The notes under the pieces were generated by a model. That model was not told the DNA's origin, searched no databases, and was given only the letters and a program-made list of their open reading frames with translations. Both the position numbers and the translations under genes were made by a program. A stretch of 64,000 bases of DNA. Origin: Salinisphaera sp040361255. GTDB lineage: Bacteria; Pseudomonadota; Gammaproteobacteria; Nevskiales; Salinisphaeraceae. Shown here one piece after another: positions 51,863 to 60,350 of this stretch. How positions within the stretch are numbered: position 1 is the first letter of the stretch; the number at the start of each line of letters is the position of its first letter. The stretch lies in the NCBI RefSeq assembly GCF_040361255.1, contig NZ_APNG01000002.1, positions 124,001 through 188,000 on the forward strand, in the 5' to 3' direction.

Positions 51863-52438
51863 CCGCCACCTTGCGACTTGGGCGTGATTACGAACGATCC
51901 ACACGAGGCTTGAACAAAGTTCGCGCGACCGACTTTCGCGCGTAAAGACACGGCCTGATCCGTATTTGCCGCGCCCCACGCCTGATCGCAACTTCGCGTA
52001 TTCATCTTGGCTGGCGTTCGAGCCAGGCTGACGTAGATTTCATCAATAGCCGGTCATGTATTAACAATTGGGCCAACGCGATGCCTGCACTGAAGGAAAT
52101 TCTTCCGTGCGATCCGAACGATCTGAATAAGCCTCGATTCATGGACAAATCACACTTTCCAACGTGACCGCGAATATCCAAACGACGCGGCTGCGATGAT
52201 CTAGCCTATAAAAGACGAACGGCCTAACTATAGGTATTTAAATAACGAAAAAGAAGTAACGGCCATTCGCGATGCGATTGTACGCGCCTGTATAGCGCGC
52301 AACCGATTATCGAACCACTTTGAATCTTTGGTTAGCCTTGGCCCGCGCGATACAAACAGCCTTGTAACCGGCCATCTGCAAGCCGCATCGCATGGTCGGC
52401 AAGGCCATAGCTCATTTCAGCGTCGACAAAGGTATGCC
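51863..52438. other. Gene-free AT-richer region
   Basis: 576 bases with visibly lower GC than the rest of the window, for example TATTTAAATAACGAAAAAGA near 52230. No tRNA, known RNA or convincing gene is visible. A 28-codon frame starting at 52081 has no ribosome site and is not annotated. It may hold promoters for the small secreted protein and may be a remnant of inserted DNA. Confidence 0.5.
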
Positions 52439-52783
52439 ATGAAACGAATCATCTTGCTCTCGGCCGCCGCCGCGGTTTTCTCGACCTCGGCGTGGTCCGC
52501 AGGACACGTCAAGCCGGGGGAATATACCGTCACATCGACGGCGTACAACGAGACCGAGCCCACAAAGGAATCAAGCTTTTGCTTTACGGCAGAAGAAGCC
52601 GAGGATTTGGAAAAGGCGCTGCGAGAACAACTCGACATCTGGCCCGAGAACGACAACGAAGCGCTGGACGTCAAGATCTACAACGACGAGCATTTTTCGA
52701 CCGATATCACGTTCGCCGCCAACAGCCAGGAACCACTGACAATGATCTGGGAAGGCCGCTGGGTCGGCGAATGCCCGTCCTAG
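52439..52783 (+). CDS. Small exported protein, DUF3617-like
   Basis: A 114-residue protein with a cleavable signal peptide (MKRIILLSAAAAVFSTSAWS, cut before AG). The mature start HVKPGEYTVTSTAYNETEPT followed by a Cys resembles the DUF3617 pattern (PGxWxVTxx...C), although it is shorter. A second Cys lies near the C-terminus (GECPS), so a disulfide is possible. ATG 52439 is chosen because it starts the signal peptide; AAAGG lies upstream. Function unknown. It lies alone in the orphan region. Confidence 0.6.
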   Translation: MKRIILLSAAAAVFSTSAWSAGHVKPGEYTVTSTAYNETEPTKESSFCFTAEEAEDLEKALREQLDIWPENDNEALDVKIYNDEHFSTDITFAANSQEPLTMIWEGRWVGECPS

Positions 52784-52895
52784 TATCGCCGCAGGCCCGT
52801 ACTCGCCCCGTTACGGGATAGAGGCGCCCGCCCGGGCACGGCTGTGCCCATGCCATGCCTGCCGCGGCGATCGAGCGCGGCACGCCCGCCCCTTT

Positions 52896-53858
52896 TTACA
52901 GACTCTGCATGGTCTGTCGCATCCGTTTGCGCAACTCGGCGTCGGGCAGTTTGCCGTAGCCGGCGTGCATGTTGTCGCGCAAATGCTCCGGGTCGCTGGT
53001 TGCGGGAATGACGGCGGTGACGGTTTCGTTGGCCAGCACGTATTTGAGTGCGAACTGAGCCCAGGAAAAACAATCGAATTCGCGCGCATAGTCAGGCAGT
53101 TGCTTGCCCCGTGTTTCAGCGAAGATGCGACCGTCGTTAAAGGCGCGATTAACGAGCACGGCGATGCCGTGATCGGCGGCCAGCGGTAGTAGCCGTTTTT
53201 CGGCATCCGGGGTCATGATCGAGTAGTTGAACTGCACGAAATCCAGATCCTTGGTGGCCATCTGGTGTTCGAGCTCTTCGAAGGCACGGGTCAGATAATG
53301 GGTGATGCCGATATAGCGCACCCGCCCTTCGTCCTTGAGCTGTTTGAGCGTTGCCCACTGATTGTCGAGCCCGATGAAGTTGTGGATCTGAAGCAGATCG
53401 ATTGGCTCGCCGAGTTCATCGATGGATGCACGAAACTGGTCCAGCGTCTGCTCGCGGCTGCGCTTGCGCACCTTGGTGGCCATGAACAACTGATCGCGCA
53501 CGCCGGTATCGCGTGCAATGTTGCCGATATTGGTCTCGGCGTTGCCGTATGACGGGGAGGTATCCACGACCGTGCCGCCCAGCTCCACGAACGTCTTCAT
53601 GACCGTGCGCAGATCAGCGAGCGTGGCTTCGTCACGGGTGGCAAAGGAGCCGGACGAGCCCATACCGATGACCGGAATCTGCTCGCCCGTGGCGGGAATG
53701 GCGCGTTTGCGCATCGCCTGTTCGGCCGCCCCCGCATCGATCTGCGCGGCCAGCGACAGCTGCCAGGGCAATGCGGCCAGCGTGGCGCCGGCCGCGCCGT
53801 AGCCCAGCACGCGGCGCCGCGTGTACGACTTGTCGAGTATCGAATCGTCTCGGCTCAT
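52896..53858 (-). CDS. Tat-exported aldo/keto reductase
   Basis: A 320-residue aldo/keto reductase preceded by a twin-arginine signal: SYTRRRVLGYGAAGATLAAL at residues 11-30, with the cleavage region near LSLAAQ. The reductase domain has IPVIGMGSSGSF, VVDTSPSYGNAE (Asp and Tyr of the tetrad), MATKVRKRSRE (Lys) and LLQIHNF (His). NAD(P) cofactor in an exported enzyme implies folding before export or another cofactor. The ATG overlaps the stop of the upstream permease (ATGA), with GAGGTGG before it. Substrate unknown. Confidence 0.85.
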   Translation of the reverse strand: MSRDDSILDKSYTRRRVLGYGAAGATLAALPWQLSLAAQIDAGAAEQAMRKRAIPATGEQIPVIGMGSSGSFATRDEATLADLRTVMKTFVELGGTVVDTSPSYGNAETNIGNIARDTGVRDQLFMATKVRKRSREQTLDQFRASIDELGEPIDLLQIHNFIGLDNQWATLKQLKDEGRVRYIGITHYLTRAFEELEHQMATKDLDFVQFNYSIMTPDAEKRLLPLAADHGIAVLVNRAFNDGRIFAETRGKQLPDYAREFDCFSWAQFALKYVLANETVTAVIPATSDPEHLRDNMHAGYGKLPDAELRKRMRQTMQSL

Positions 53859-55150
53859 AAACCACCTCGGAGCGTTGGTGATGTGGTGTCGTGATGATCG
53901 TGTTGTGCGCGTGCGTTTCGCGCCCGTCCGAGCAGGATGCCGCATACCGCCCAGAGCGTGGCAAGCGGCACGGCCGCAAAGGCCAGCGCCGCAAGCCCGA
54001 GCCCGAGCGCAGACAAGCCCGTGAACAACCAGCCGCTGGCGGCATCGCCGCCGCGATAGACCACGGTATCGATAAAGTTCTTGGCCTTGTATTTGTCTTC
54101 GGTACTGACCACGGAGAACAGCATCTCACGTGCGGGTTTGGTGATGGCGTAGTTACCGGCACGCCGTACCACCTGAAATACCACCAGCACCGCGAGCGTG
54201 GGGACGATGCCCAGCGCGCCGAAGCCAGCCGCCACGGCCAGAGGAATCATCGCCAGCGCGACCGGCAACCCGAGCCATGCGACCAGACGCGCGGTCGCAA
54301 AAAACTGCAACGCCAGCGTAAGGGTGTTGGTGGCCAGATCCATGGCCGCGAACACCTGGGTGCGCTGGGCGCTGTCGGAAAACGCGTTTTCGACGATGCG
54401 TGCCTGCTCGAAATACAGAAAGGTCGACAGCGCCGAATAGAACACGATGAATACACAAATGCCGAGCAGGTACGGCGAACGCGCGACATGCGTGGCCCCG
54501 GCCCAGACACTTTCGCGACGACCTCGCGCATCGGGCGACGCATGGCTCGGGTCATCAGCGCTCGGCATGACCTGCAACGCACACACGATCGCGGCCAATA
54601 GCAATACCGCCGATAGCGGCAGGAGGTTGACCGGCCGCAGATATTCGACCAGCAGCGTCGTCAGCCCGGGGCCCACGATCGCGCCAAGACTGCCGCCAGC
54701 GGCAATCAGCCCGAACAGTCGCAGCGCCTGCGCCTGATTGAACCGGTCGTTCATCACGCTCCAGAACAGCGATATGACGAACAGATTGAACACGCTCACC
54801 CAGACGAAAAACGCCCGAGCCGTCCAGGCGGGTGCGATACCAGCGCGCAGCAGCACGAAGAACACGAGCAGGTTGACGACGAAAAAGCCGTAACTGACCA
54901 CCACGACACCTCGACGCGAGAAACGCGCCACCGCCCAGCCGAATGCCGGCACGACTGCCAGCATGAGGATGAACGTAGCCGAAAACACCCAGGCCAACGC
55001 ATCCACCCCACCCTGGATACCCATTTCGTCGCGCAACGGGCGCAGGATGTAGTAGCCGCACAGCAAACAGAAGAAATACGCGAACGACCATGCCACCGGA
55101 CCGAACTCGCCCGTTTGCAGCTTGAACAGGCCTGCCAGACGGCCGGTCAT
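53855..55150 (-). CDS. ATP/ADP-carrier-like MFS permease (Npt1/Tlc-related)
   Basis: A 431-residue permease with about 12 helices. GYYILRPLRDEMGIQGG near residue 32 and KYKAKNFIDTVVYRGGDAAS near residue 355 are signatures shared with the nucleotide exchange (Tlc/NTT) family. Free-living Gammaproteobacteria also carry such proteins, so nucleotide uptake is not proven. It is coupled to the Tat-exported aldo/keto reductase by an ATGA overlap, which suggests a shared substrate or envelope role. Confidence 0.83.
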   Translation of the reverse strand: MTGRLAGLFKLQTGEFGPVAWSFAYFFCLLCGYYILRPLRDEMGIQGGVDALAWVFSATFILMLAVVPAFGWAVARFSRRGVVVVSYGFFVVNLLVFFVLLRAGIAPAWTARAFFVWVSVFNLFVISLFWSVMNDRFNQAQALRLFGLIAAGGSLGAIVGPGLTTLLVEYLRPVNLLPLSAVLLLAAIVCALQVMPSADDPSHASPDARGRRESVWAGATHVARSPYLLGICVFIVFYSALSTFLYFEQARIVENAFSDSAQRTQVFAAMDLATNTLTLALQFFATARLVAWLGLPVALAMIPLAVAAGFGALGIVPTLAVLVVFQVVRRAGNYAITKPAREMLFSVVSTEDKYKAKNFIDTVVYRGGDAASGWLFTGLSALGLGLAALAFAAVPLATLWAVCGILLGRARNARAQHDHHDTTSPTLRGGL

Positions 55151-55253
55151 GTTTTTGCTCGTAGCGACAAGGTGTTGTGCATGCCGACCGTTTCGATTGA
55201 AAGCACGAGTAACAGACCTTACCTAAGGTGGCGACACGAAACAGGAGTCACGT

Positions 55254-56084
55254 ATGCAATACATCAACGCAAACGGCGCAAAAATCCCGGCGATCGGGTT
55301 TGGCACGTTCGAACTCGAGCCGGCAGACGCCGAATCGATGGTCGCCCATGCCCTCGAGGTGGGGTACCGGCATATCGATACCGCGCAGATGTACAAAAAC
55401 GAGGAAGCCGTCGGCCGCGGGCTCAAGCAGTCCGGTCTGGATCGCGAAGACATCTTCCTGACCACCAAGGTATGGACCGACCAGTTCGCCGATGGCGATC
55501 TGCAGGCCTCGGTACGCGAAAGCCTGCAAAAGCTGGATACCGACTATGTCGACCTGTTGCTATTGCACTGGCCGAACCCGGATATTTCGCTCAAGGAAAC
55601 GCTGGGCGCGCTCAACGAGGTGCGTGAACAGGGTCTGGCCCGCAATATCGGGGTCAGCAACTTCACCACTACCCTCATCGAGGAAGCGGTCGGTCAATCC
55701 ACCGCCCCGCTGGCGACCAATCAGGTCGAATTTCATCCCTACATCAGCCAGAAGCCGGTGCTGGACAAACTCGCCGAGCACGGCATGGCGCTGACCGCCT
55801 ATTGCCCGCTCGCCCAGGGCCGTGTGTTCAAGGAACCCACGCTCGAGCGTATCGGCAAGGCCCACGGCAAGAATGGCGGCCAGGTGGCGCTGCGCTGGCT
55901 GATCCAGCATGGCGACGTCGTGGCCATCCCTCGCTCCTCGAACAAGGAACACGTGACCAACAACTTCGAGATCTTCGATTTCGAGCTCACCGAGGAAGAA
56001 ATGCGTGAAATCGAAGCGCTGCATTCCGAGGACGGCCGTATCATCAATCCTTCCTTCGCCCCGGATTGGGATAACGCTGCCTGA
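55254..56084 (+). CDS. Aldo/keto reductase (2,5-diketo-gluconate reductase-like)
   Basis: A cytoplasmic NADPH-dependent reductase, 276 residues. Catalytic tetrad: D42, Y47 (RHIDTAQMYKNEEAVG), K72 (FLTTKVWTDQF) and H105 (LLLLHWPNPD). NIGVSNFTTTLIEEA and AIPRSSNKEHVTNN (phosphate binding) are also present. Closest recognised group: DkgB/YafB methylglyoxal and diketogluconate reductases. GGAG lies seven bases before the ATG. It has no relation in sequence to the Tat-exported reductase nearby beyond the fold. Confidence 0.92.
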   Translation: MQYINANGAKIPAIGFGTFELEPADAESMVAHALEVGYRHIDTAQMYKNEEAVGRGLKQSGLDREDIFLTTKVWTDQFADGDLQASVRESLQKLDTDYVDLLLLHWPNPDISLKETLGALNEVREQGLARNIGVSNFTTTLIEEAVGQSTAPLATNQVEFHPYISQKPVLDKLAEHGMALTAYCPLAQGRVFKEPTLERIGKAHGKNGGQVALRWLIQHGDVVAIPRSSNKEHVTNNFEIFDFELTEEEMREIEALHSEDGRIINPSFAPDWDNAA

Positions 56085-56107
56085 GAATCGGCACAACATC
56101 GCCGATG

Positions 56108-56150
56108 ACGACAAAGGCCGCGTCCGTATTCGGGCGCGGCCTTTGTCGTT
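56108..56150. terminator. Bidirectional terminator
   Basis: ACGACAAAGGCCGCG pairs perfectly over 15 bases with CGCGGCCTTTGTCGT, with a 12-base loop. It lies between the convergent aldo/keto reductase and the amino-acid dehydrogenase and could serve both. Confidence 0.75.
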
Positions 56151-56182
56151 CTAAGTGTCTGCGGTCGCGATAGCGGCGAGCG

Positions 56183-57232
56183 CTAGCGTGCGCCGGCCGC
56201 GATCCGGCGCTTGGCCATGTCCAGGGCAACCGCCTCCGGCGGACGCCGCTCGGCACGAGCCTGTTCGAAGATTTCGTCGAGCGTGGTTTCGATCGACGCC
56301 ACACGAAAACGCACGCGCTCGGCGTTGTAGCCTTCGCTATCGAGCTCGTCGCTGACGTTGATCAGCCCGCCGGCATTGATGACATAGTCCGGCGCATAGA
56401 CGATACCGCGCTCGGCCAGACGCATGCCGTCTTCCGGCGTGGCCAGCTGGTTGTTGGCGGCGCCGGCCACGATCGCGCACTGCAGCTCGGCGATCCGGGT
56501 TTCGTCGAGAATCGCGCCGACCCCGCTGGGCGCAAAGATATCTACGGCTTCGGCATGGATGCGATCGTTATCCACGATCGTCGCGCCGGCCTGGGCGGCA
56601 CGTTCGCAGGCCTGGTCGTCGATATCGGAGGCGCGCACCTGGGCACCCATGCCAATCAGGCGTTCGATAATCGCCAGGCCCACATGGCCACAGCCCTGAA
56701 CGGCGACCTGCAGGCCGTCGAATTCGACGGGGCGCTGGCCAGCCCGCAGCGCGGCGCGCATACCGGCAATGACGCCGTCAGCGGTATGCGGTGAGGGATC
56801 GCCCGAGCCGCCCGCTTCCAGACTGCGTCCGACTGCATGCGGGGTCACTTCGTTGAGCAGCGCGATATCGGATTCGCTCATGCCCATATCCTCGGTGGCG
56901 ACATAGCGCCCGGCCAGGCCGTCGATCGCGCGGCCCAGCGCATGCATGCCCGCCTCGCGATCACGCGGGAACGGCGCCATCACCACGGCCTTGGCGCCGC
57001 CACAGCGCAGGCCCGCACAGGCCGCCTTGTAACTCATGGCCTCCGACAGACGCAGCACATCGACCAGCGCGGCCTGCTCGTCGTCGTAGGCACGGATACG
57101 CACCCCGCCCAGGCCCGGGCCGAGCACACTCGAATGCATGGCCACAATCGCACGCAGGCCGGTGGCTGCGTCGTGAATATGACAAACCTGTTCGTGACCG
57201 GCCGCGTCCATCTGCGAAAAAACGCTCAACAC
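56183..57232 (-). CDS. Leucine/valine-type amino-acid dehydrogenase
   Basis: A 349-residue Glu/Leu/Phe/Val dehydrogenase family enzyme that interconverts branched or aromatic amino acids and 2-oxoacids with NAD. The substrate and catalytic region is VLGPGLGGVRIRAYDD near residue 38 and MSYKAACAGLRCGGAKAVVM near residue 67, with the family lysines. VATEDMGMSESDI near residue 112 and the Rossmann loop VAVQGCGHVGLAII follow. It is shorter than glutamate dehydrogenases, like leucine dehydrogenase. AGGAG lies close before a GTG at 57232, with a TTG in the next codon as an alternative. No partner is in the window. Confidence 0.9.
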   Translation of the reverse strand: MLSVFSQMDAAGHEQVCHIHDAATGLRAIVAMHSSVLGPGLGGVRIRAYDDEQAALVDVLRLSEAMSYKAACAGLRCGGAKAVVMAPFPRDREAGMHALGRAIDGLAGRYVATEDMGMSESDIALLNEVTPHAVGRSLEAGGSGDPSPHTADGVIAGMRAALRAGQRPVEFDGLQVAVQGCGHVGLAIIERLIGMGAQVRASDIDDQACERAAQAGATIVDNDRIHAEAVDIFAPSGVGAILDETRIAELQCAIVAGAANNQLATPEDGMRLAERGIVYAPDYVINAGGLINVSDELDSEGYNAERVRFRVASIETTLDEIFEQARAERRPPEAVALDMAKRRIAAGAR

Positions 57233-57465
57233 TCGCTCCTGCTCAATGACTGCATCAGCCAGCAGTCTGCCGTGCTGCCCGGCCGCTGTCGATGCGCGCC
57301 GGCAACGGTTGCGCCCGCGCAGGCCAACAGCAATACTGGCAAGGGTTTAACAGGCTGCCACGCCAACGGGCGTGACATGCGAGCAACATCGCGGCGCACC
57401 CTGAAGAGCGCGTGCGCGCAGGGGCCGGGCTTTCGCGCCCGAGATCGTCATTGGGATACAAGGTT

Positions 57466-57879
57466 ATGGTCATACGTGCATTGATCGTCGCGTTTCTTGT
57501 CGTAGCGAGCGCGACCGCCTCGGCACAGGCCGGCGGTATCGAAGTCGAGCTCAACAAGCTCGAACCGGTCGACGGGGCCTGTCGGGCCTATCTGGTGACC
57601 CAGAACCTCACCGATACCAACTTCCAGGACGTGCAACTGGACGTGGTGATGTTCGACAACGACGGCATCGTCGCCCGCCGGCTGGCGGTTCAGATCGGGC
57701 CGATGCCGCAGAACAAGACCAGCATCAAGGTATTCGATATCAAGAACCTGGCTTGTCAGGACATCGGCCAGCTGCTACTCAACGACGTCATCCAGTGCCG
57801 CGCCGCCGACGGCGCACGCGATGACTGCCTGTCGCTGCTGTCGGTTTCGCAGCGTGGCAACGTCCCGTTCATCAAGTAA
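57466..57879 (+). CDS. Secreted protein of unknown function upstream of exbB
   Basis: A 137-residue periplasmic protein with a clear signal peptide (MVIRALIVAFLVVASATASA, cut before QAGG). The mature part has two or more cysteines (GACRAYLV, LACQDIG, QCRAADG, DDCLSLL), so disulfides are likely, and beta-rich alternation (NFQDVQLDVVMFDNDGIVAR). It lies 62 bases before exbB on the same strand and is probably the first gene of the TonB operon. Its role is unknown; a periplasmic accessory of the energising complex is an inference. Confidence 0.75.
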   Translation: MVIRALIVAFLVVASATASAQAGGIEVELNKLEPVDGACRAYLVTQNLTDTNFQDVQLDVVMFDNDGIVARRLAVQIGPMPQNKTSIKVFDIKNLACQDIGQLLLNDVIQCRAADGARDDCLSLLSVSQRGNVPFIK

Positions 57880-57941
57880 TCCGGTAGTGCGATGTCGTCA
57901 TTCTTGAGCCGAACCCTGTATTCAGCCATGCGAGTGAAACC

Positions 57942-58646
57942 GTGAACGAGTTCCTGGATACGCTCGGCGGCGCGGTTCAAGTCATCACCCTGGGCGGGCC
58001 GGTGGTCGCCCTGCTGTTGTTGATGTCGCTGGTCGCCATCACGATTGTTTTGGCCAAACTGTTTCAGTTTCGGCGCGTACGTATCAACGACCGGCGTAGC
58101 GCGCGCAAGGCCCTGGAGCTCTATCGCGACGGTAACGCCAGCGCGGCCATGACCAGCGCGCGGCGCTCGCCCAACCCGGCGGCACGCACGCTGGCCCGGG
58201 CCATCGAGCTACGTCAGCGTGCCGATGTGCCCGAAAGCGTACTGCGTGAAGACGTCATGCAATACGGCAGCGATATGCTCGAATCCCTGCGCAGCCATCT
58301 GCGCCCGCTCGAAGTGATCGCTGCACTCGCGCCGCTGCTCGGCCTGCTGGGCACGGTGCTGGGCATGATCGAAGCCTTTCGCGATCTCGAACAGGCCGGC
58401 AGCCAGGTCGACCCGGCGGTCTTGTCGGGTGGTATCTGGCAGGCGCTGCTGACCACGGCCGTGGGCCTGGCGGTGGCCATGCCGGTGATCGTGGCCCTCA
58501 ACTGGCTCGAACGGGCCGTCGATCGCTGTGCCCACGAAATGGACAGCGTCGTAACCCGGGTATTCACCGCCAATCTCACGCGTCCCAGCGCGCCGATCTC
58601 ACACGACGATGACGACGAGCACCGCCGCAACACCCCGTTCGTTTAG
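57942..58646 (+). CDS. exbB: ExbB/TolQ-like proton channel subunit
   Basis: A 234-residue inner-membrane protein with three helices: about residues 16-38 (VVALLLLMSLVAITIVLAKL), 122-145 (VIAALAPLLGLLGTVLGMIE) and 160-182 (LSGGIWQALLTTAVGLAVAM). The MotA/TolQ/ExbB domain signatures APLLGLLGTVLGMIEAF and TAVGLAVAMPVIV are present. It uses proton flow with ExbD to energise TonB. Start GTG 57942. The last 38 bases overlap exbD. Confidence 0.9.
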   Translation: MNEFLDTLGGAVQVITLGGPVVALLLLMSLVAITIVLAKLFQFRRVRINDRRSARKALELYRDGNASAAMTSARRSPNPAARTLARAIELRQRADVPESVLREDVMQYGSDMLESLRSHLRPLEVIAALAPLLGLLGTVLGMIEAFRDLEQAGSQVDPAVLSGGIWQALLTTAVGLAVAMPVIVALNWLERAVDRCAHEMDSVVTRVFTANLTRPSAPISHDDDDEHRRNTPFV

Positions 58647-59058
58647 CGCCGGGCTGCGTGCGAACCGGCGGCGGCGTTCGCTGATCAGCCTGACGCCGCT
58701 GATCGATGTCGTATTCATCCTGCTGCTGTTTTTCATGCTCGCGTCGAGCTTTCTCGATCTGCACTCGATCGTGCTCGACGCGCCGGCGAAAGGCAGCGGC
58801 GCGCCGGCGGTCGAAGGTGCGTTGCTGGTGGATGTGCGCCTGGACGGTGTGCGTTTCGCCGGCCAATACGTGGGTATGGACGAGCTTGTCCAGCGCGTGC
58901 GTATCGCGCTGGCCGATGCCCCGGACCGGCGCGTTCTGGTACGGCCGGCCGAACGGGTGAAACTGCAGGATACGGTGCGTATCCTCGACGCCCTGTCGGC
59001 CGCGGGTGTGACTCGTCTGTCGTTGATGGAAACCGTGCCCGGCGCCAGCCGACGTTAA
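58609..59058 (+). CDS. exbD: ExbD-like biopolymer transport protein, first copy
   Basis: A 149-residue protein with a short cytoplasmic start, one membrane helix (VVFILLLFFMLASSFLDL near residue 33) and a periplasmic domain. The conserved Asp is in LTPLIDVVFILLLFF, the proton-path residue of the family. The ATG at 58609 lies inside exbB; no other start before the helix is available, so the 38-base overlap seems real. It assembles with ExbB. Confidence 0.88.
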   Translation: MTTSTAATPRSFSAGLRANRRRRSLISLTPLIDVVFILLLFFMLASSFLDLHSIVLDAPAKGSGAPAVEGALLVDVRLDGVRFAGQYVGMDELVQRVRIALADAPDRRVLVRPAERVKLQDTVRILDALSAAGVTRLSLMETVPGASRR

Positions 59059-59061
59059 GCC

Positions 59062-59475
59062 ATGGCCATGCATTTCCCACGCAGCCAACGTTCCCGTGTC
59101 AACGGCGATGACTCCATCCTGCCGCTGACCAATGTGGTATTTCTGCTGCTGATCTTTTTCATGCTCGCCGGCCGCCTGGCCTCGCCCGAGGCCTTCGATA
59201 TCCAGCCGCCGGTCTCCACCAGCGAAGCCCAGGCCCGCCGCGACGGCCTCGAAATCCAGATTGCGGCCAGCGGCGATATCGCTGTCGACGGGCAACCGAT
59301 CGACCTCGACGCCCTGCAGGAGCGCGTTGCTAACGACCTCAAGGCCGACCCAGCCCTGGCCATCCGCCTGAAGGCCGATGGCGAAGGCGACGCAACCCGT
59401 GTGGTGGCCGTGATGCAGGTGCTGCGCGATGCGGGTGCCGAAAAGCTGCGTCTGATCACGCTGGCCCCGGAATAG
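59062..59475 (+). CDS. exbD: ExbD-like biopolymer transport protein, second copy
   Basis: A 137-residue protein with a membrane helix at residues 22-40. In place of the Asp of copy one it has LTNVVFLLLIFFML, so the conserved acidic residue is replaced by Asn. This suggests a subunit that does not itself conduct protons but forms a heterodimer with the first ExbD. The periplasmic part ends AEKLRLITLAPE. It starts 4 bases after the first exbD. Confidence 0.87.
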   Translation: MAMHFPRSQRSRVNGDDSILPLTNVVFLLLIFFMLAGRLASPEAFDIQPPVSTSEAQARRDGLEIQIAASGDIAVDGQPIDLDALQERVANDLKADPALAIRLKADGEGDATRVVAVMQVLRDAGAEKLRLITLAPE

Positions 59476-59483
59476 CCCGCGCG

Positions 59484-60332
59484 ATGGGCATTTCCAACCG
59501 CCAATGGTTGCTCGCACTCGCCACCGCCGTGGCTGTACATGGGGTGTTGCTGGCACTGTTGCTGTTCGGCGGCTTCGATCGCAATAATGCGCCCGAATCA
59601 CCACGCGGCGTCATGGTATCGCTGGATCGTCTCGACCCCGGCCCGCCGCCCGAGGCGATGGCCGCCGAGGCACCCGTGGATGCGCCCACGCCGGAACCTG
59701 CCGCGGCCAGCGCGCCACCCGCAGCTGAAACCAGCGCGTCCGATGCCAGTGCCGTAGCGCCCCCCGAAGCCGCCGAGGAAGTCGCCAATATCGGCCCGGT
59801 ACCGGCCGAAAGCCCGGCCGCGGCCCAGACTGCGTCACCCGATGCCAGCGCCCAGGCGATCGAAGCCGCACCGACCATCGCCCCGGCCGCGGAACCGGCC
59901 AATGCGGTTGCGGTAGCGCCGATCAACGCGATCGAGGCGGTGCAGCCCAGCGAGCAGGTCACGGCTCAGGCACCGCAGGTGGAACAGGCCGAAACCCGCG
60001 AACTCGACAGCGATGCCAACGGTGCCTTCGGCAACAGCGACGAATCCACCGACGACTATATCGTGCGCCTGCGTGCGTGGATGTCACGGCACAAGGAATA
60101 TCCGGCGGCTGCCCGGCAGGCCGAGATCGAAGGTACCGTGCGCCTGTATATCGTCGTCGATCAGAACGGACAGATCGTCAGCCGGCGTATTACCCAGAGT
60201 TCGGGATCGGCGCTGCTCGATCGCGCGGCCGAACAGATGCTGACCCGTGCCGAGCCATTGCCCCGCATGCCCGCTTCGATGCGCCGCAACCGTCTGGAAC
60301 TGGTTATTCCGGTCGTCTTTTCGCTGCGCTAG
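59484..60332 (+). CDS. tonB: TonB-family energy transducer
   Basis: A 282-residue protein with one N-terminal membrane helix (residues 9-28), a Pro/Ala/Glu-rich periplasmic spacer to about residue 175, and a C-terminal TonB domain. The C-terminal features YPAAARQAEIEGTVRLYIVV and SSGSALLDRAAEQML are the standard TonB_C elements. It carries energy from ExbBD to outer-membrane receptors; no receptor is encoded in the window. It starts 9 bases after the second exbD. Confidence 0.9.
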   Translation: MGISNRQWLLALATAVAVHGVLLALLLFGGFDRNNAPESPRGVMVSLDRLDPGPPPEAMAAEAPVDAPTPEPAAASAPPAAETSASDASAVAPPEAAEEVANIGPVPAESPAAAQTASPDASAQAIEAAPTIAPAAEPANAVAVAPINAIEAVQPSEQVTAQAPQVEQAETRELDSDANGAFGNSDESTDDYIVRLRAWMSRHKEYPAAARQAEIEGTVRLYIVVDQNGQIVSRRITQSSGSALLDRAAEQMLTRAEPLPRMPASMRRNRLELVIPVVFSLR

Positions 60333-60350
60333 CCGCGAGTCGGTAGCGCG

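Noticed and set aside
52081..52167. 28-codon frame in the AT-richer region
   Set aside because: No ribosome site, no homology recognised, and short enough to occur by chance.
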